NCBI GenBank assembly: GCA_030430155.1
Contig: JAUIFV010000028.1
Span: forward strand, 1-38,320
Source: Gammaproteobacteria bacterium
Lineage (GTDB): Bacteria; Pseudomonadota; Gammaproteobacteria; Xanthomonadales; SZUA-5
Direction: 5' to 3'
DNA length: 38,320 nt
Part shown: positions 9,501 through 18,263 of the stretch, one piece after another
Position numbering within the stretch: position 1 is the stretch's first letter
Layout of the letters: each line of letters starts with the position of its first letter
Translations under genes and position numbers: made by a program
Notes under the pieces: generated by a model
Seen by the model: only the letters and a program-made list of their open reading frames with translations
Database searches by the model: none
Told to the model about the DNA's origin: nothing

Positions 9501-9706
9501 CGTTCCAGCGGCTCCACCAGATCAGCCTCCACCGCCTCCGGCGAAGCGCCGCGCCAGCTGGCCCGTATCGACATGGTTGGCGCCTCAATGTTGGGGAACA
9601 GCTGCATCGGCAATCGACCGACCGCACTGAGGCCGAGCAGGACCAGCATGGCGACGGCCAGCAGCACCGCGGCAGGATAGGTAATGGCAAGTCTGGGCAA
9701 GGACAT
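6581..9706 (-). CDS. RND efflux permease (AcrB/HAE-like superfamily)
   Basis: The 1041-residue inner-membrane pump has the usual RND layout: a first membrane helix (about 8-29), a large periplasmic loop, a helix bundle (about 335-530), a second loop, and a second bundle from about 850. TM4 reads GMTLDAAIVVTEN with a single acidic residue, D405; AcrB has two aspartates here (D407, D408). The TM10 segment LLGLVVNNAILIV has Asn where AcrB has Lys940. The proton relay therefore differs from AcrB, and the substrate (drug, metal or lipid) cannot be assigned. It is the first gene of a two-gene operon with the adaptor. Confidence 0.9.
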   Translation of the reverse strand: MSLPRLAITYPAAVLLAVAMLVLLGLSAVGRLPMQLFPNIEAPTMSIRASWRGASPEAVEADLVEPLERVLSGLPGLEQLEANASPGNTWINLRFAVGTPMEQTQIEVLSRLNRIPTWPAEAERPTIVGGAAGNDVNNNLTFFFVQLLPGTPGPIESHLRLIEDVVKPRLEAVPGVAAVDVNAGPPEDLVIRVDPVKAAQYQIPLSTVADLAARADDVSGGFVDVGRRQYTLRLAARYEPEKLEELILAWRDGRPVRLADIATVTIERPDRSNAAYQNGNPAISLRLVRSPGANVLSTLDEVQLVVADLREGVLAEAGLGIEQSFNAALFIRQALSLLGANLGAGIVLAIGVLWLFLRSRKATALIALTIPLSLLATVLVLSLLGRSLNVISLAGLAFAVGMTLDAAIVVTENILRWRQRGSSAAAAAIGAAEQVGGALLASTATTVAIFLPVLFLADVEGQMFADLALTISVAVGMSLLVALTVLPLASGKLLSLSGNSDRYAALWQRITATLMRCTDTPVRRRGVIGLLMGLPIALTAALMPPLDYLPDVKRAAVDAFLNVPPGTSVSTVEREVVPLIIERLQPYMDGEKEPQLRNYYVLLWPNGGTIGARVVDQSQIGELERIMREEVLVGLPDVRSNAAQGNLFGGFAGSSRALLVNMQSTDVPALYAAAADAQQRAEELLPGVQVQVWPGTELAEPQLTLIPDDARLLESGLDRRELGRVTRVVGDGLWLGEHFDGDRRLAVMLRSADWDNPEDLANTPLATPLGDVRRLGDLVSIERGTGPSSLRRIDGRRTVTLALVPPPSVALEPMIETVEEQLLPELRRNLPADASIRVSGSADSLARVVRELGGQFLLAAALLFGLLATLFRSLRDSLLVCLALPLATVGGVLALRLLDLFTPQPLDLLTMMGFIILLGLVVNNAILIVARARQAEREGAERDEAVAVSLRERLRPVFSSTLTSIAGMLPLVLSPAPGSEIYRGLGVVIVGGMSVSLVFTLLLLPALLRLGVAQRDAQNEPSRAEQPLSPSLPTLQTESSS

Positions 9707-9837
9707 GAGGCTCTTCGCAGTATCGGCTTGGCGTGCACATTGCGTGACGATGAGCCGACACAGACGGGCCAGAGGTCATGGAGTTTCTGGGGATGCGACG
9801 AGTTGATGGTGGGGTGCGGTGGAGCGATTGATGGAGA

Positions 9838-9947
9838 AGGGCCCAGGGCACAGGGCCAAGGGCCCAGGTGTCGCAAGATACAGCTCTTCTGGGCCCTGGG
9901 CCCTTGGCCCTGTGCCCTCCGCCCTAAGCCCTCCGCCCTAAGCCCCC
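9838..9947. repeat. Heptamer hairpin between two minus-strand genes
   Basis: The left arm, 9838-9868, has GGGCCCA, GGGCACA, GGGCCAA and GGGCCCA units. A 20-bp spacer (9869-9888) separates it from the right arm, 9889-9947, which contains the exact reverse complement and then GCCCTAAGCCCTCC repeats. The right arm holds the TAG stop (9938-9940) of the GGDEF-EAL gene. The remaining 9707-9837 sequence shows no gene. Confidence 0.85.
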
Positions 9948-12805
9948 AACTGCACCTGCTGCGGCCCCCGCTGTGACCCCGACGCCAATCGAGCCCCCAA
10001 CGCCTCCGCACTGAGCGCCTTGGTAAACAAGAATCCCTGCACCACTTCGCAGCCCAGATCGGCCAGCATCTGCGCCTGTATCTCGGTTTCCACGCCTTCG
10101 GCCACCACGCTAAGGCCCAGGTCGGCGGCGAATTGGACGATGGTGCGGACGATGGCGCGATGCCGCTCGTTGCAGTCGATGTCGTGGATGAAGCCGCGAT
10201 CGACCTTGAGTCCGTCGAAGTTGCTTTCTGAAAAGGACACCAGCGAGGAATAGCCGGTGCCAAAATCGTCAACCACCAGCTTGACGCCAATCTGCTTCAA
10301 CGCCGAGAGGATCTTGTGCAGATTGCCGAGAGCACCGCGGAATACGGTCTCGGTGATTTCCAGCTGCACAGAGGCGGGCGCCACGTGGCTTTGACGCAGG
10401 CGCCGGCTGAGCTGCTCGGCGAAGTCGCTGGAGGTGAACAAACGATCGGAGATGTTCACCGACAGCTGCTTGGGGGCGTTCTCTGGATGTTGCTCCTGCC
10501 ACTGCGAAAAATGCCGCAGGGCCAACTCCAGCATGCGCAGATCGATGCCGGGCAGCATGCCCGATTCCTCTGCGACCCCCAGGAACTGCGCCGGCAGCAG
10601 TAGTCCACGGCGCGGATGGCGCCAGCGGGCCAGCGACTCGACGCCGACAATTTGCCGCGTCTGCAACGAATGCATGGGCTGGAACCAGGCCTCCAACTCG
10701 TTGCGCTCCAGGGCGAAGCGCAGCTCGGTCTCCAGCGACAGCCGCTCGCGGGCAGCGCTATGCATATGGCTGTCGAACATCGCGTGGCCGCCGCCACCCA
10801 GTGCCTTGGCGCGGAACATGGCGGTATCGGCATCGCGCATCAGATCCTCGGCCTTGCGCTCGCCGCCGCGGATCAACACGATACCGATGGAGGCGCCGGT
10901 AAAGACCTGGTGACCGCGCACCTGAAAGGGGCTGGCCAGAATCTGATTGACCGCCTTGGCGATGGCTTCAGCGCCGGCGCCATCCACCGCACTGCGGGTG
11001 AGCAGGGCGAACTCATCACCGCCATAGCGGGCAATCACCACTTTGGCGGCCAGGGCCTTGGTGATACGCGCGGAGAACTTCACCAGCAGATCGTCACCGG
11101 CAGCGTGACCCAGGCTGTCGTTGACCAGTTTGAAGCGATCCAGATCCAGCAACAGCACGCCGCGGGCCAATCCATCGACCTGACTCTGCTGCAGAGCCTG
11201 ATCCAGCTCTATCTCGAAGCTGCGCCGGCTGGGCAATCCGGTCAGGTTGTCGTGATGGGCGAGAAAGCGCAGCTCCTGCTCGGCCGCGCGCCGGGCGCTG
11301 TTGTCGAGCAGACTGCCTTCCAAGAAGCCGGGGTCGTCGTCGTCGCGGCGCACCAGCCGAGTGCTGGTCAGAGCCCAGAAACGCTCGCCGTTGCGGCGAT
11401 ATAGCTCTACCTCCTGACCGACGATCTGTCCTTCTTCGACGATGCGCTTGAGCAGCCGTTCGCGCTCCTCACGATCCACATACCACTGCGACATGTTGCC
11501 CACTTCGCGAACCATGGCTGCCGGCGTATCGAAACCGAACATCTGCGCCATGGCTTCGTTGACCTCGACCATCTGGCCGTCGCGAGTGCTCTGGAACATG
11601 CCCAGCACGGCGTGCTGAAACAGGAGTCGATAGCGTTCCTCGGCCGCTTCCAGCCGCTTCTGCTGGGCGCGCACTTCGGTGATGTCGCGCATGGTTCCGA
11701 TGGAAGCGGGGGCGCCGCGATACTCCACCGCACCGGCACGCACGGCGCACAAACGACGTTCGCCGTCACGCCGCAGCAAGTGGATCTCGTACTCCTGGGT
11801 TTCGTAGGAGCCGGCCTCACGCTGGCTGCGGCGCTCGGCCTGGGCCTTCAGATCTTCAGGGCAGACCCAGTCGAAATAGCTGGCGCCGATCATCTCCTCG
11901 GAGGTGTAGTTGAGGATCTCCCCTAGCGCATCGTTGGCGAAGACGATGCGCCCATGCTGCATCAAGAACACGCCGTCACGGGAATTTTCGACCAGATTTC
12001 GATATAGCGCTTCGCTCTGGCTGAGTGCCTGCTGGGCCTCGATCTTGTCGCTGATATCGATCAGCGTGCCTTCGATGTACAGCGGCTCGCCGCCCCCGTC
12101 GTGGACCACTCGCGCGCTCTCGGAAATCCACAGCACCGATGAATCCGGGCGGCGGATCTGCGCGCTCTGCAGCGTGATGACGCCCTGATCGAGCAGTTCG
12201 GCGCGCAGCTCGCGAGCGTGTGCGATGTCGGCGTAGGGAAAATGCTCGCTATCGGCCAGCGCCTGCAGCAGTTCCTGTGGACTCGGATAGCCGAGCAGCC
12301 GGGCCAGCGCCGGGTTGACCTCCAGCAGCTCGCCGCTGCGCGCATTGCGCCGGTAGATGCCGAAATCGGACTCCATCACCAGCGCTCTGTAGCCGTGCGC
12401 CTCGCGCTCGCGGGCGCTGGCCTCGTCGGGATAACGGCGAATGTCATTGAGCACCGCAATGACATAGCGCTGGCCCTGATAATCGATCAGATTGGCGGTG
12501 AGCAGACCATCGAGGTATTCACTTTCGCTGTGGCGGATGGCAATCGGCTCACCCACCGCGCAACCGCGCTGCACGAGCATGCTGACCACGCCTTCGCGGC
12601 TGCGCTGATCACGCCACAGACCCATCTCCATGGCCGTACGGCCGATGGCCTGCTCGGCGCTGATCCCCAACAGCGGCTCGAAGCCGGGGCTGAGCGCAAC
12701 AATCTGAGCGTCGTCCAAACGCGAAACCAAAACCAGCACGTCCGGCGAGGTGAACACCTCCACCAGCTGAGTCAACGCCGCAGGCGCGGGCACGGTTTTG
12801 GACAT
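9938..12805 (-). CDS. Four-PAS GGDEF-EAL cyclic di-GMP sensor protein
   Basis: The 955-residue protein has no obvious membrane helix. PAS-like domains occupy about 15-125, 140-255, 262-380 and 388-505; then come a GGDEF domain (about 510-675) and an EAL domain (about 690-945). YGGDEF is intact (595-599), but the inhibitory RXXD site is missing (AAKV at that position). In the EAL domain the signature reads ESL (723-725) instead of EAL, keeping the catalytic Glu. VNIS, EITE, DDFGTGYSSL, KVD and VVAEGVE are all present, so phosphodiesterase activity is likely. It may therefore both make and break cyclic di-GMP. The stop lies inside the heptamer hairpin. Confidence 0.9.
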   Translation of the reverse strand: MSKTVPAPAALTQLVEVFTSPDVLVLVSRLDDAQIVALSPGFEPLLGISAEQAIGRTAMEMGLWRDQRSREGVVSMLVQRGCAVGEPIAIRHSESEYLDGLLTANLIDYQGQRYVIAVLNDIRRYPDEASAREREAHGYRALVMESDFGIYRRNARSGELLEVNPALARLLGYPSPQELLQALADSEHFPYADIAHARELRAELLDQGVITLQSAQIRRPDSSVLWISESARVVHDGGGEPLYIEGTLIDISDKIEAQQALSQSEALYRNLVENSRDGVFLMQHGRIVFANDALGEILNYTSEEMIGASYFDWVCPEDLKAQAERRSQREAGSYETQEYEIHLLRRDGERRLCAVRAGAVEYRGAPASIGTMRDITEVRAQQKRLEAAEERYRLLFQHAVLGMFQSTRDGQMVEVNEAMAQMFGFDTPAAMVREVGNMSQWYVDREERERLLKRIVEEGQIVGQEVELYRRNGERFWALTSTRLVRRDDDDPGFLEGSLLDNSARRAAEQELRFLAHHDNLTGLPSRRSFEIELDQALQQSQVDGLARGVLLLDLDRFKLVNDSLGHAAGDDLLVKFSARITKALAAKVVIARYGGDEFALLTRSAVDGAGAEAIAKAVNQILASPFQVRGHQVFTGASIGIVLIRGGERKAEDLMRDADTAMFRAKALGGGGHAMFDSHMHSAARERLSLETELRFALERNELEAWFQPMHSLQTRQIVGVESLARWRHPRRGLLLPAQFLGVAEESGMLPGIDLRMLELALRHFSQWQEQHPENAPKQLSVNISDRLFTSSDFAEQLSRRLRQSHVAPASVQLEITETVFRGALGNLHKILSALKQIGVKLVVDDFGTGYSSLVSFSESNFDGLKVDRGFIHDIDCNERHRAIVRTIVQFAADLGLSVVAEGVETEIQAQMLADLGCEVVQGFLFTKALSAEALGARLASGSQRGPQQVQLGA

Positions 12806-12874
12806 CGCCCGAGTGTAGCCGCAGTTTCGGCCTCACGCTGCGGGGGGTTGTGTCACGAAGTGTGTCTTGGAGGG

Positions 12875-13062
12875 GCAGGGCCCAGGGAGGAGGGCCCAGG
12901 GCCCAGGTTCGAGCGCCGGGTCATCGCGTGGGCGCGTAGGTCGTGCAAAGCGTAGCGTGCACGACGCGTTTTGGAGGAATGCGCCGCCGTCAGTAAAGGC
13001 GCCTACGGCTAGCCTATGCCCGCTGCCCTGGGCCCTAAGCCCTGTGCCCTGTGCCCTGCTTT
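12875..13062. repeat. Wide heptamer inverted repeat between dnaE and the GGDEF-EAL gene
   Basis: The left arm, 12875-12908, carries GGGCCCA and AGGAGGGCCC units. The right arm, 13021-13062, is CTGCCCTGGGCCCTAAGCCC and further CCCTGTG units. Between them lie about 112 bp that include a separate palindrome (12940-12965). No gene is seen in the 12806-13066 gap. Confidence 0.8.
12940..12965. repeat. REP-like palindrome GTCGTGCA...TGCACGAC
   Basis: An 8-bp perfect stem closes a 10-nt loop (AAGCGTAGCG), inside the spacer of the heptamer inverted repeat. It is followed by CGCGTTTTGGAGG. It looks like a dispersed extragenic palindrome; only one copy was found here. Confidence 0.5.
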
Positions 13063-13066
13063 CGAT

Positions 13067-16000
13067 TCATGCCGCCCGACGCGGAAAATGCAGCTCCACC
13101 TTGGTCACCCCCGGTACCAGTTCGATCAACTCCTTCAAATCGCCGGAGGCGGCGACGCGCCAGGTGTCGGGGAGTTCGAACTGGACCGGGCCGCCTTCGC
13201 GCTGCAGCTGCACGCGGACCACCGCCGGGCCGCCGCGGTAGGGGGCGAGGATGCGTTTGAGTTCGGCCACCGCTTCAGCGCCGCAGCCGTTGAGGGCGAT
13301 GCGCAGACCGCGGGCGAACTGGCCGCAGGCCTGGGGCACGCTCCAGGCCCGGCGCACCCGCATCTGCGGCTGCTCGCTGAAGCTGTCGATGGCGACCTGG
13401 CCTTCAACGACGATGATCTCCTCGTTGATCAGCAGCGGCGCCGACTCGGCAAAGGCCTCGCCAAAAAAGGCCAGCTCAATGCGCCCGGTGCCGTCCTCGA
13501 TAGCGACGAAGCGGCTGCTGTCGTTACGCTGACGCATGGCCACGATCTGTCCGGCCAGGAGCATCGGCGGATCGTCGCGGCGGGCGCGCTCGGGCACCTT
13601 GCCGTCCAACTCGCCGATGCGCGCGCTGATGAAGCCGTCGAGGATGTCGCGATAGGCATCGCAGGGATGGCCGGAGACATACCAGCCCAGCGTGTCGCGT
13701 TCGGCTTTGAGCAGACTGAGCAGCGGCCATTCTTCTCGCTCCGGACAGCCGGGCGCCTCGGCCGCCACCTGCGCCGCGCCGAAGATGTCGAACTGGCCGG
13801 AAGCGCCGTCGCGCTGGCGCTGGTCGGCGCCGCGCATGGCGTCGGGAATGAAGGCGGTGAGGCTGGCCCGGTTCGGCCCCAATGCGTCGGCCGCGCCGCT
13901 GGCAATCAAAGCCTCCAGGACCCGCTTGTTGACCTTGGCCAACTCCAGCCGCGCCAGCAGATCGTTGAGGTCGGCAAAGGCGCCGCCGCGCTCGCGGGCT
14001 TCAACGATCAAGTCTCCAACCGCGTGGCCGACACCTTTGATCGCGCCCAGGCCGTAGCGGATCTGGCCGTCTTCGGTGGCGCGGAAATACCAGTCGGCTT
14101 CATTCACATCCACCTTGCGCACCACGATCCCGCTGCGCGCGCTGTCGCGCAGGGCTTCGACCACCTTGTCGGTGTTGTCCATGTCCGAGCTCAGCACTGC
14201 GGCCATGAACTCGGCAGGGTAGTGGGCCTTGAGCCAAGCGGTTTGGTAGGAAACCAGCGCGTAGGCGGCCGAGTGCGATTTGTTGAAGCCGTACTCGGCA
14301 AACTTTTCCATCAAATCGAAGATCGAGGTGGCCAACGCCGGCTCGATGCCGTTTCCGGCCGCGCCCTGCTCGAAGATCACCCGCTGCTTGGCCATTTCCT
14401 CGGGCTTCTTCTTGCCCATCGCGCGGCGCAGCAGATCGGCGCCGCCCAGGGTGTAGCCGGCCAGCACCTGGGCGATCTGCATCACCTGTTCCTGGTAGAC
14501 GATCACCCCGTAGGTGGATTGCAGGATGGGCTCGAGCAGCGGATGCGGGTAGCTGACCTCGGCGCGGCCGTGCTTGCGGTCAACGAAGTCATCGACCATG
14601 CCCGACTGCAGCGGGCCGGGGCGGAACAGCGCGACCAGAGCGATGATGTCCTCGAAGCAGTCCGGCTGCAGCTTGCGGATCAGCTCCTTCATGCCGCGCG
14701 ATTCCAGCTGGAATACGGCGGTGGTATCGCAGCGCTTGAGCAGGCTGTAGGTGTCGGCGTCGTCCAGCGGCAGCGAGGCAATCTCCAGATCCGCCTCACC
14801 GCTGCGCCGTCGGCGCAGATTGATCGCCTCAATGGCCCAGTGAATGATGGTCAGCGTACGCAGGCCGAGGAAGTCGAATTTCACCAGTCCCACTTCTTCG
14901 ACATCCTTCATGTCGTAGTGGGTTACCGGGGTGTCGTTGGCCTCTTCCTGATGCAGCGGGCAGAACTCGGTGATCGGTGCCGGCGCGATGACTACGCCGC
15001 CGGCGTGCTTGCCGGCATTGCGCACCAGCCCTTCCAGCTCCAGGGCCAGATCGACCAGCGGGCGGACCTCATCGTCGGAGCCGTAGAGCTCGCATAGCTC
15101 GGCGCTGATCCGCTCGGGCTCCTTTTGCGACTTTTCGGTGCGTCCCAGCGAGTCACCCAGGCTGGTACCCAGCGGGCGGTTGGGGATCAGCTTGGCGATG
15201 CGATCGACCAGGCCGTAGGGCAGGCCCTGCACGCGGCCGGTGTCGCGCACCACCGCGCGCGCCGCCATTGAGCCGTGGGTGATGATTTGGGAGACCTGTT
15301 CGCGGCCGTAGTGGCGGCCGACGTAGTCGATCACCTCATCGCGACGGTCCATGCAGAAATCGATGTCGAAGTCGGGCATCGACACCCGCTCGGGGTTCAG
15401 AAAGCGCTCGAACAGCAGGTCGTAGCGCAGCGGATCCAGGTCCGTAATGCCCACCGCCCAAGCCACCAGCGAGCCGGCACCGGAGCCGCGACCCGGACCC
15501 ACCGGAATGCCTTCGGCCTTGGCCCAGTTGATGAAGTCCGCCACCACCAGGTAGTAGCCGGGAAAGCCCATCGACACGATGACACCCAGTTCCTCGGCCA
15601 AGCGGGCGTCGTAGTCCTCGCGGCTCATCCCCGCGGCCATCCCGTGCCGCTCCAGCCTCTGCTTCAGCCCCTCTTCGGCGTGACGGGTGAGAATTGCGTC
15701 TTCGCTTTCCCCGGTTTCCACCGGATAGCGCGGCAGGTGATAGACCCCGCGCGGCAGCTCAAAGGCACAGCGCTGCGCCACGGCCAGGGTGTTGCTGACC
15801 AACTCCGGGCAGTCGGCAAACAGCGCGGTCATCGCCTCGCCGTCCTTCAGCCATTGCTCGCCGCTGTACAGTCGCGGCCGGTTCTTGTCGTTGAGCGCGT
15901 AGCCGTCGTGAATGGCCACCCGGGCCTCATGGGCCAGGGCGTCGCGGGCCTGCAGGTAGCGTACGTCGTTGCTGGCCACCCCCGGCAGGTCCAGCTGCGC

Positions 16001-16558
16001 AGCCAGATCGGCGGCGGCGGCGAAGTACTCGGCCTCGTGCTCGCGGTCGCAGCGGCTCAGCTCAAAGAAATAACGATCGGGGAAACGCCGCGCCCAGCTC
16101 TCGGCGATCACGCGGGCGTGGCCATCGCGACCGCCCAGCAGCGCGCTGGCGACGCTGCCCTGCAGACCGCCGGACAGCGCCAGCAGCCCCTCGGTGCCTT
16201 CGTCCAGCCAGCTGCCGTCGATGATCACCCGATCCTTCAGGTCACGGCCGGCGCGCCAGGCGGCACTGAGCCAGCGGCACATCCGCCGGTAGCCATCCTG
16301 GTCCTGCACCAGCAGCGTGGCGCGGCCGATGTCCTCACCGTCGCGCACCCACACGTCGCAACCGGCAATAGGCTGTATCCCGGCCTTCTCCGCCGCCTTG
16401 TAGAACTTGACCATGGCGAAGACATTGCTGTCGTCAGTCAGCGCCAACGCCGGCATCCCCGCCGCCGCCGCCGCCTTCACCAACGCCGGTATCCGCACGG
16501 TGGAATCCACCAGGGAGTACTCGGAATGCAGGCGCAGGTGGACGAAAGGGGTGGGCAT
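13067..16558 (-). CDS. dnaE: DNA polymerase III alpha subunit
   Basis: This is the replicative polymerase catalytic subunit, 1163 residues from the ATG at 16558, matching the usual length of about 1160. The N-terminal PHP domain opens with FVHLRLHSEYSLVDS (5-19). The polymerase core has VGPGRGSGAGSLVAW (353-367) and the catalytic PDFDIDF motif (395-401). A helix-hairpin-helix region and an OB-fold (LLAGQIVAMRQRN...RIELAFFGEAF) complete the C-terminus. The frame stays open upstream to 16780, but that part only translates heptamer repeats (SALSPQPSALL), so I reject a longer start. No strong ribosome site precedes the ATG; the leader is C-rich. The gene diverges from ntrC. Confidence 0.95.
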   Translation of the reverse strand: MPTPFVHLRLHSEYSLVDSTVRIPALVKAAAAAGMPALALTDDSNVFAMVKFYKAAEKAGIQPIAGCDVWVRDGEDIGRATLLVQDQDGYRRMCRWLSAAWRAGRDLKDRVIIDGSWLDEGTEGLLALSGGLQGSVASALLGGRDGHARVIAESWARRFPDRYFFELSRCDREHEAEYFAAAADLAAQLDLPGVASNDVRYLQARDALAHEARVAIHDGYALNDKNRPRLYSGEQWLKDGEAMTALFADCPELVSNTLAVAQRCAFELPRGVYHLPRYPVETGESEDAILTRHAEEGLKQRLERHGMAAGMSREDYDARLAEELGVIVSMGFPGYYLVVADFINWAKAEGIPVGPGRGSGAGSLVAWAVGITDLDPLRYDLLFERFLNPERVSMPDFDIDFCMDRRDEVIDYVGRHYGREQVSQIITHGSMAARAVVRDTGRVQGLPYGLVDRIAKLIPNRPLGTSLGDSLGRTEKSQKEPERISAELCELYGSDDEVRPLVDLALELEGLVRNAGKHAGGVVIAPAPITEFCPLHQEEANDTPVTHYDMKDVEEVGLVKFDFLGLRTLTIIHWAIEAINLRRRRSGEADLEIASLPLDDADTYSLLKRCDTTAVFQLESRGMKELIRKLQPDCFEDIIALVALFRPGPLQSGMVDDFVDRKHGRAEVSYPHPLLEPILQSTYGVIVYQEQVMQIAQVLAGYTLGGADLLRRAMGKKKPEEMAKQRVIFEQGAAGNGIEPALATSIFDLMEKFAEYGFNKSHSAAYALVSYQTAWLKAHYPAEFMAAVLSSDMDNTDKVVEALRDSARSGIVVRKVDVNEADWYFRATEDGQIRYGLGAIKGVGHAVGDLIVEARERGGAFADLNDLLARLELAKVNKRVLEALIASGAADALGPNRASLTAFIPDAMRGADQRQRDGASGQFDIFGAAQVAAEAPGCPEREEWPLLSLLKAERDTLGWYVSGHPCDAYRDILDGFISARIGELDGKVPERARRDDPPMLLAGQIVAMRQRNDSSRFVAIEDGTGRIELAFFGEAFAESAPLLINEEIIVVEGQVAIDSFSEQPQMRVRRAWSVPQACGQFARGLRIALNGCGAEAVAELKRILAPYRGGPAVVRVQLQREGGPVQFELPDTWRVAASGDLKELIELVPGVTKVELHFPRRAA

Positions 16559-16599
16559 CGGGGGTGGGGTTGGGGTGGGGGGAGGATTGTAGCTGCTCG

Positions 16600-16829
16600 G
16601 AGGGCTGAGGGCTGGGTTGAGAAGCAGGGCTGAGGGCTGAGGGCTGAGGGCTGAGAAAAGCAAAAGCGGTCGCCAGCAGAATTGTGAATACGATGACGCG
16701 CTCCAAGCGACTTCTTGATCGCGTTCACTGCGTTCAGGGCGTGGAAAGACAGAATTGGGAGGGCTGCTCCAAGGTGCCAAGGGCCTGCTCTTCCTCAGCC
16801 CTCAGCCCTCAGCCCTCAGCCCTAAACCC
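16600..16829. repeat. GGGCTGA-type inverted repeat in the dnaE-ntrC divergent gap
   Basis: The left arm, 16600-16656, holds seven GGGCTGA/GGGCTGG units. The right arm, 16794-16829, is a run of CAGCCCT. Both arms border AGAAAAGC/GGAAGAGC-like motifs on the inner side. The intervening DNA of about 140 bp shows no gene. Promoters for both divergent genes must lie in this 328-bp gap, but I could not identify convincing -35/-10 pairs. Confidence 0.8.
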
Positions 16830-16886
16830 TTGCCATCCCCCACCCCCGCCACCATCCTGTAGCCACCTGAACCACCCGAGCCCGCC

Positions 16887-18263
16887 TTGGCCGCCAAGCA
16901 ACTCTGGATCGTTGATGATGATCGCGGCATCCGCTTCGTGCTGGAGCGGGCGCTGAGTGATGCCGGGTTTGAGGTGCGCTGTTTTGCCGATGCCGAGTCG
17001 GTACTGCAGGCGTTGGCCATAGGGCAGCCCAATGTGCTGTTCACCGATCTGCGCATGCCTGGGCAGGATGGGCATCAGCTGCTCGCCGCGATCAGCCGCG
17101 AGCACCCGGAATTGCCGGTGGTGGTGATGAGCGCCTACACCGATCTGCAGGCCACCGTCGGTGCCTTTTCAGGCGGGGCTTTCGACTATCTGCCCAAGCC
17201 CTTCGATATCGACCACGCGGTGGATGTGGCCGAGCGCGCCACCGCCAGTGCTGCGGTGGCTCCAGGTGCCCTCAGCGCCGAAGACGGGCTGGTTGGCTCC
17301 ACGCCGGCGATGCAGGAGATCTTTCGCACCATCGGGCGGCTGTCGCGCACCGAGCTGGGCGTGCTGATCACTGGCGAAACCGGGACCGGCAAGGAGCTGA
17401 TCGCGCAGGCGCTGCATCATCACAGCCCGCGCGCCAAAGGGCCCTTTGTCGCCTTGAACACCGCGGCGATCGCCCCCGAGCTGCTGGAATCGGAGCTGTT
17501 CGGGCACGAGCAGGGCGCCTTCACCGGCGCCACCCGGCGTCACGCCGGGCGTTTCGAGCAGGCTGATCACGGCACCCTGTTCCTGGACGAAATCGGCGAC
17601 ATGCCGCTGTCGCTGCAAACCCGGCTGCTGCGGGTGCTGGCCGAGGGCGAGTACTACCGGGTCGGCGGCCGAGAGCTGCTGCGCTCGGATGTGCGCGTGC
17701 TCGCCGCCACTCATCAGGATCTACGCGGCAAGGTCGAGCGCGGCGAGTTTCGCGCCGATCTACTGCATCGGCTGGACGTGGTGCGCATCCACCTGCCGCC
17801 GCTGCGCGAACGACTCGCCGACGTGCCGGCGCTGGCGCAGCGCTTTCTGATCGATGCCGCGCGCAGTCTGGGTATCAATCCCAAGCGGATGGCCGACGAG
17901 GCGCTGCAGGTGCTGAGCGGGCACCGCTGGCCGGGCAATGTGCGCGAGCTGCGCAATTTGTGCACCCGGTTGGCGGCTATGGCGCCCGGCAACGACATAC
18001 TCGCCGCCGATGTGCGTCACGCGCTGTCGGCCAGCGAGCCAGCCGCGCTCAGCGCCAACGACTGGCTGCAGGGATTGAATCTGTGGGCGGGCGAGCAGCT
18101 GGATCAGGGCCGCCCAGACCTGCTCGCCAGCGCCCGTGAGCAGCTGGAGCTGAGTCTGATCGAGCTGGCCCTGCAGCGTACCGGCGGCGATCGCCAGCAG
18201 GCGGCCAAGCTGCTCGGCTGCGGGCGCAACACCCTGACCCGAAAACTGGGACCCAAGCAATGA
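16887..18263 (+). CDS. ntrC: NtrC-type nitrogen response regulator, sigma-54 activator
   Basis: The 458-residue protein has a receiver domain (about 5-120) with acidic pocket D10-D12 and phospho-acceptor D54 (LFTDLRMPG). The AAA+ domain (about 138-375) has Walker A GETGTGKE, the sigma-54 contact loop GAFTGA and Walker B LFLDEIGD. The C-terminal Fis-type helix-turn-helix (about 418-456) reads ELALQRTGGDRQQAAKLLG. The start is TTG, chosen because the protein aligns with NtrC from AAKQLWIVDDD. A partner kinase gene ntrB normally precedes ntrC but is absent here. The downstream acetyltransferase overlaps it by 4 nt. Confidence 0.9.
   Translation: MAAKQLWIVDDDRGIRFVLERALSDAGFEVRCFADAESVLQALAIGQPNVLFTDLRMPGQDGHQLLAAISREHPELPVVVMSAYTDLQATVGAFSGGAFDYLPKPFDIDHAVDVAERATASAAVAPGALSAEDGLVGSTPAMQEIFRTIGRLSRTELGVLITGETGTGKELIAQALHHHSPRAKGPFVALNTAAIAPELLESELFGHEQGAFTGATRRHAGRFEQADHGTLFLDEIGDMPLSLQTRLLRVLAEGEYYRVGGRELLRSDVRVLAATHQDLRGKVERGEFRADLLHRLDVVRIHLPPLRERLADVPALAQRFLIDAARSLGINPKRMADEALQVLSGHRWPGNVRELRNLCTRLAAMAPGNDILAADVRHALSASEPAALSANDWLQGLNLWAGEQLDQGRPDLLASAREQLELSLIELALQRTGGDRQQAAKLLGCGRNTLTRKLGPKQ

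Noticed and set aside
8450-9976. Long plus-strand open frame opposite the RND permease
   Set aside because: It is an antisense shadow in high-GC DNA with no recognisable domain, rich in Gln, His and Arg. It runs into the heptamer hairpin.
13016-15097. Long plus-strand open frame opposite dnaE (and another at 15275-16633)
   Set aside because: These are mirror frames of a strongly recognised gene, with no domain motifs.
16559-16780. N-terminal extension of dnaE to 16780
   Set aside because: It translates the GGGCTGA repeat region (Ser-Ala-Leu-Ser-Pro-Gln runs). The PHP domain of DnaE begins a few residues after the ATG at 16558.
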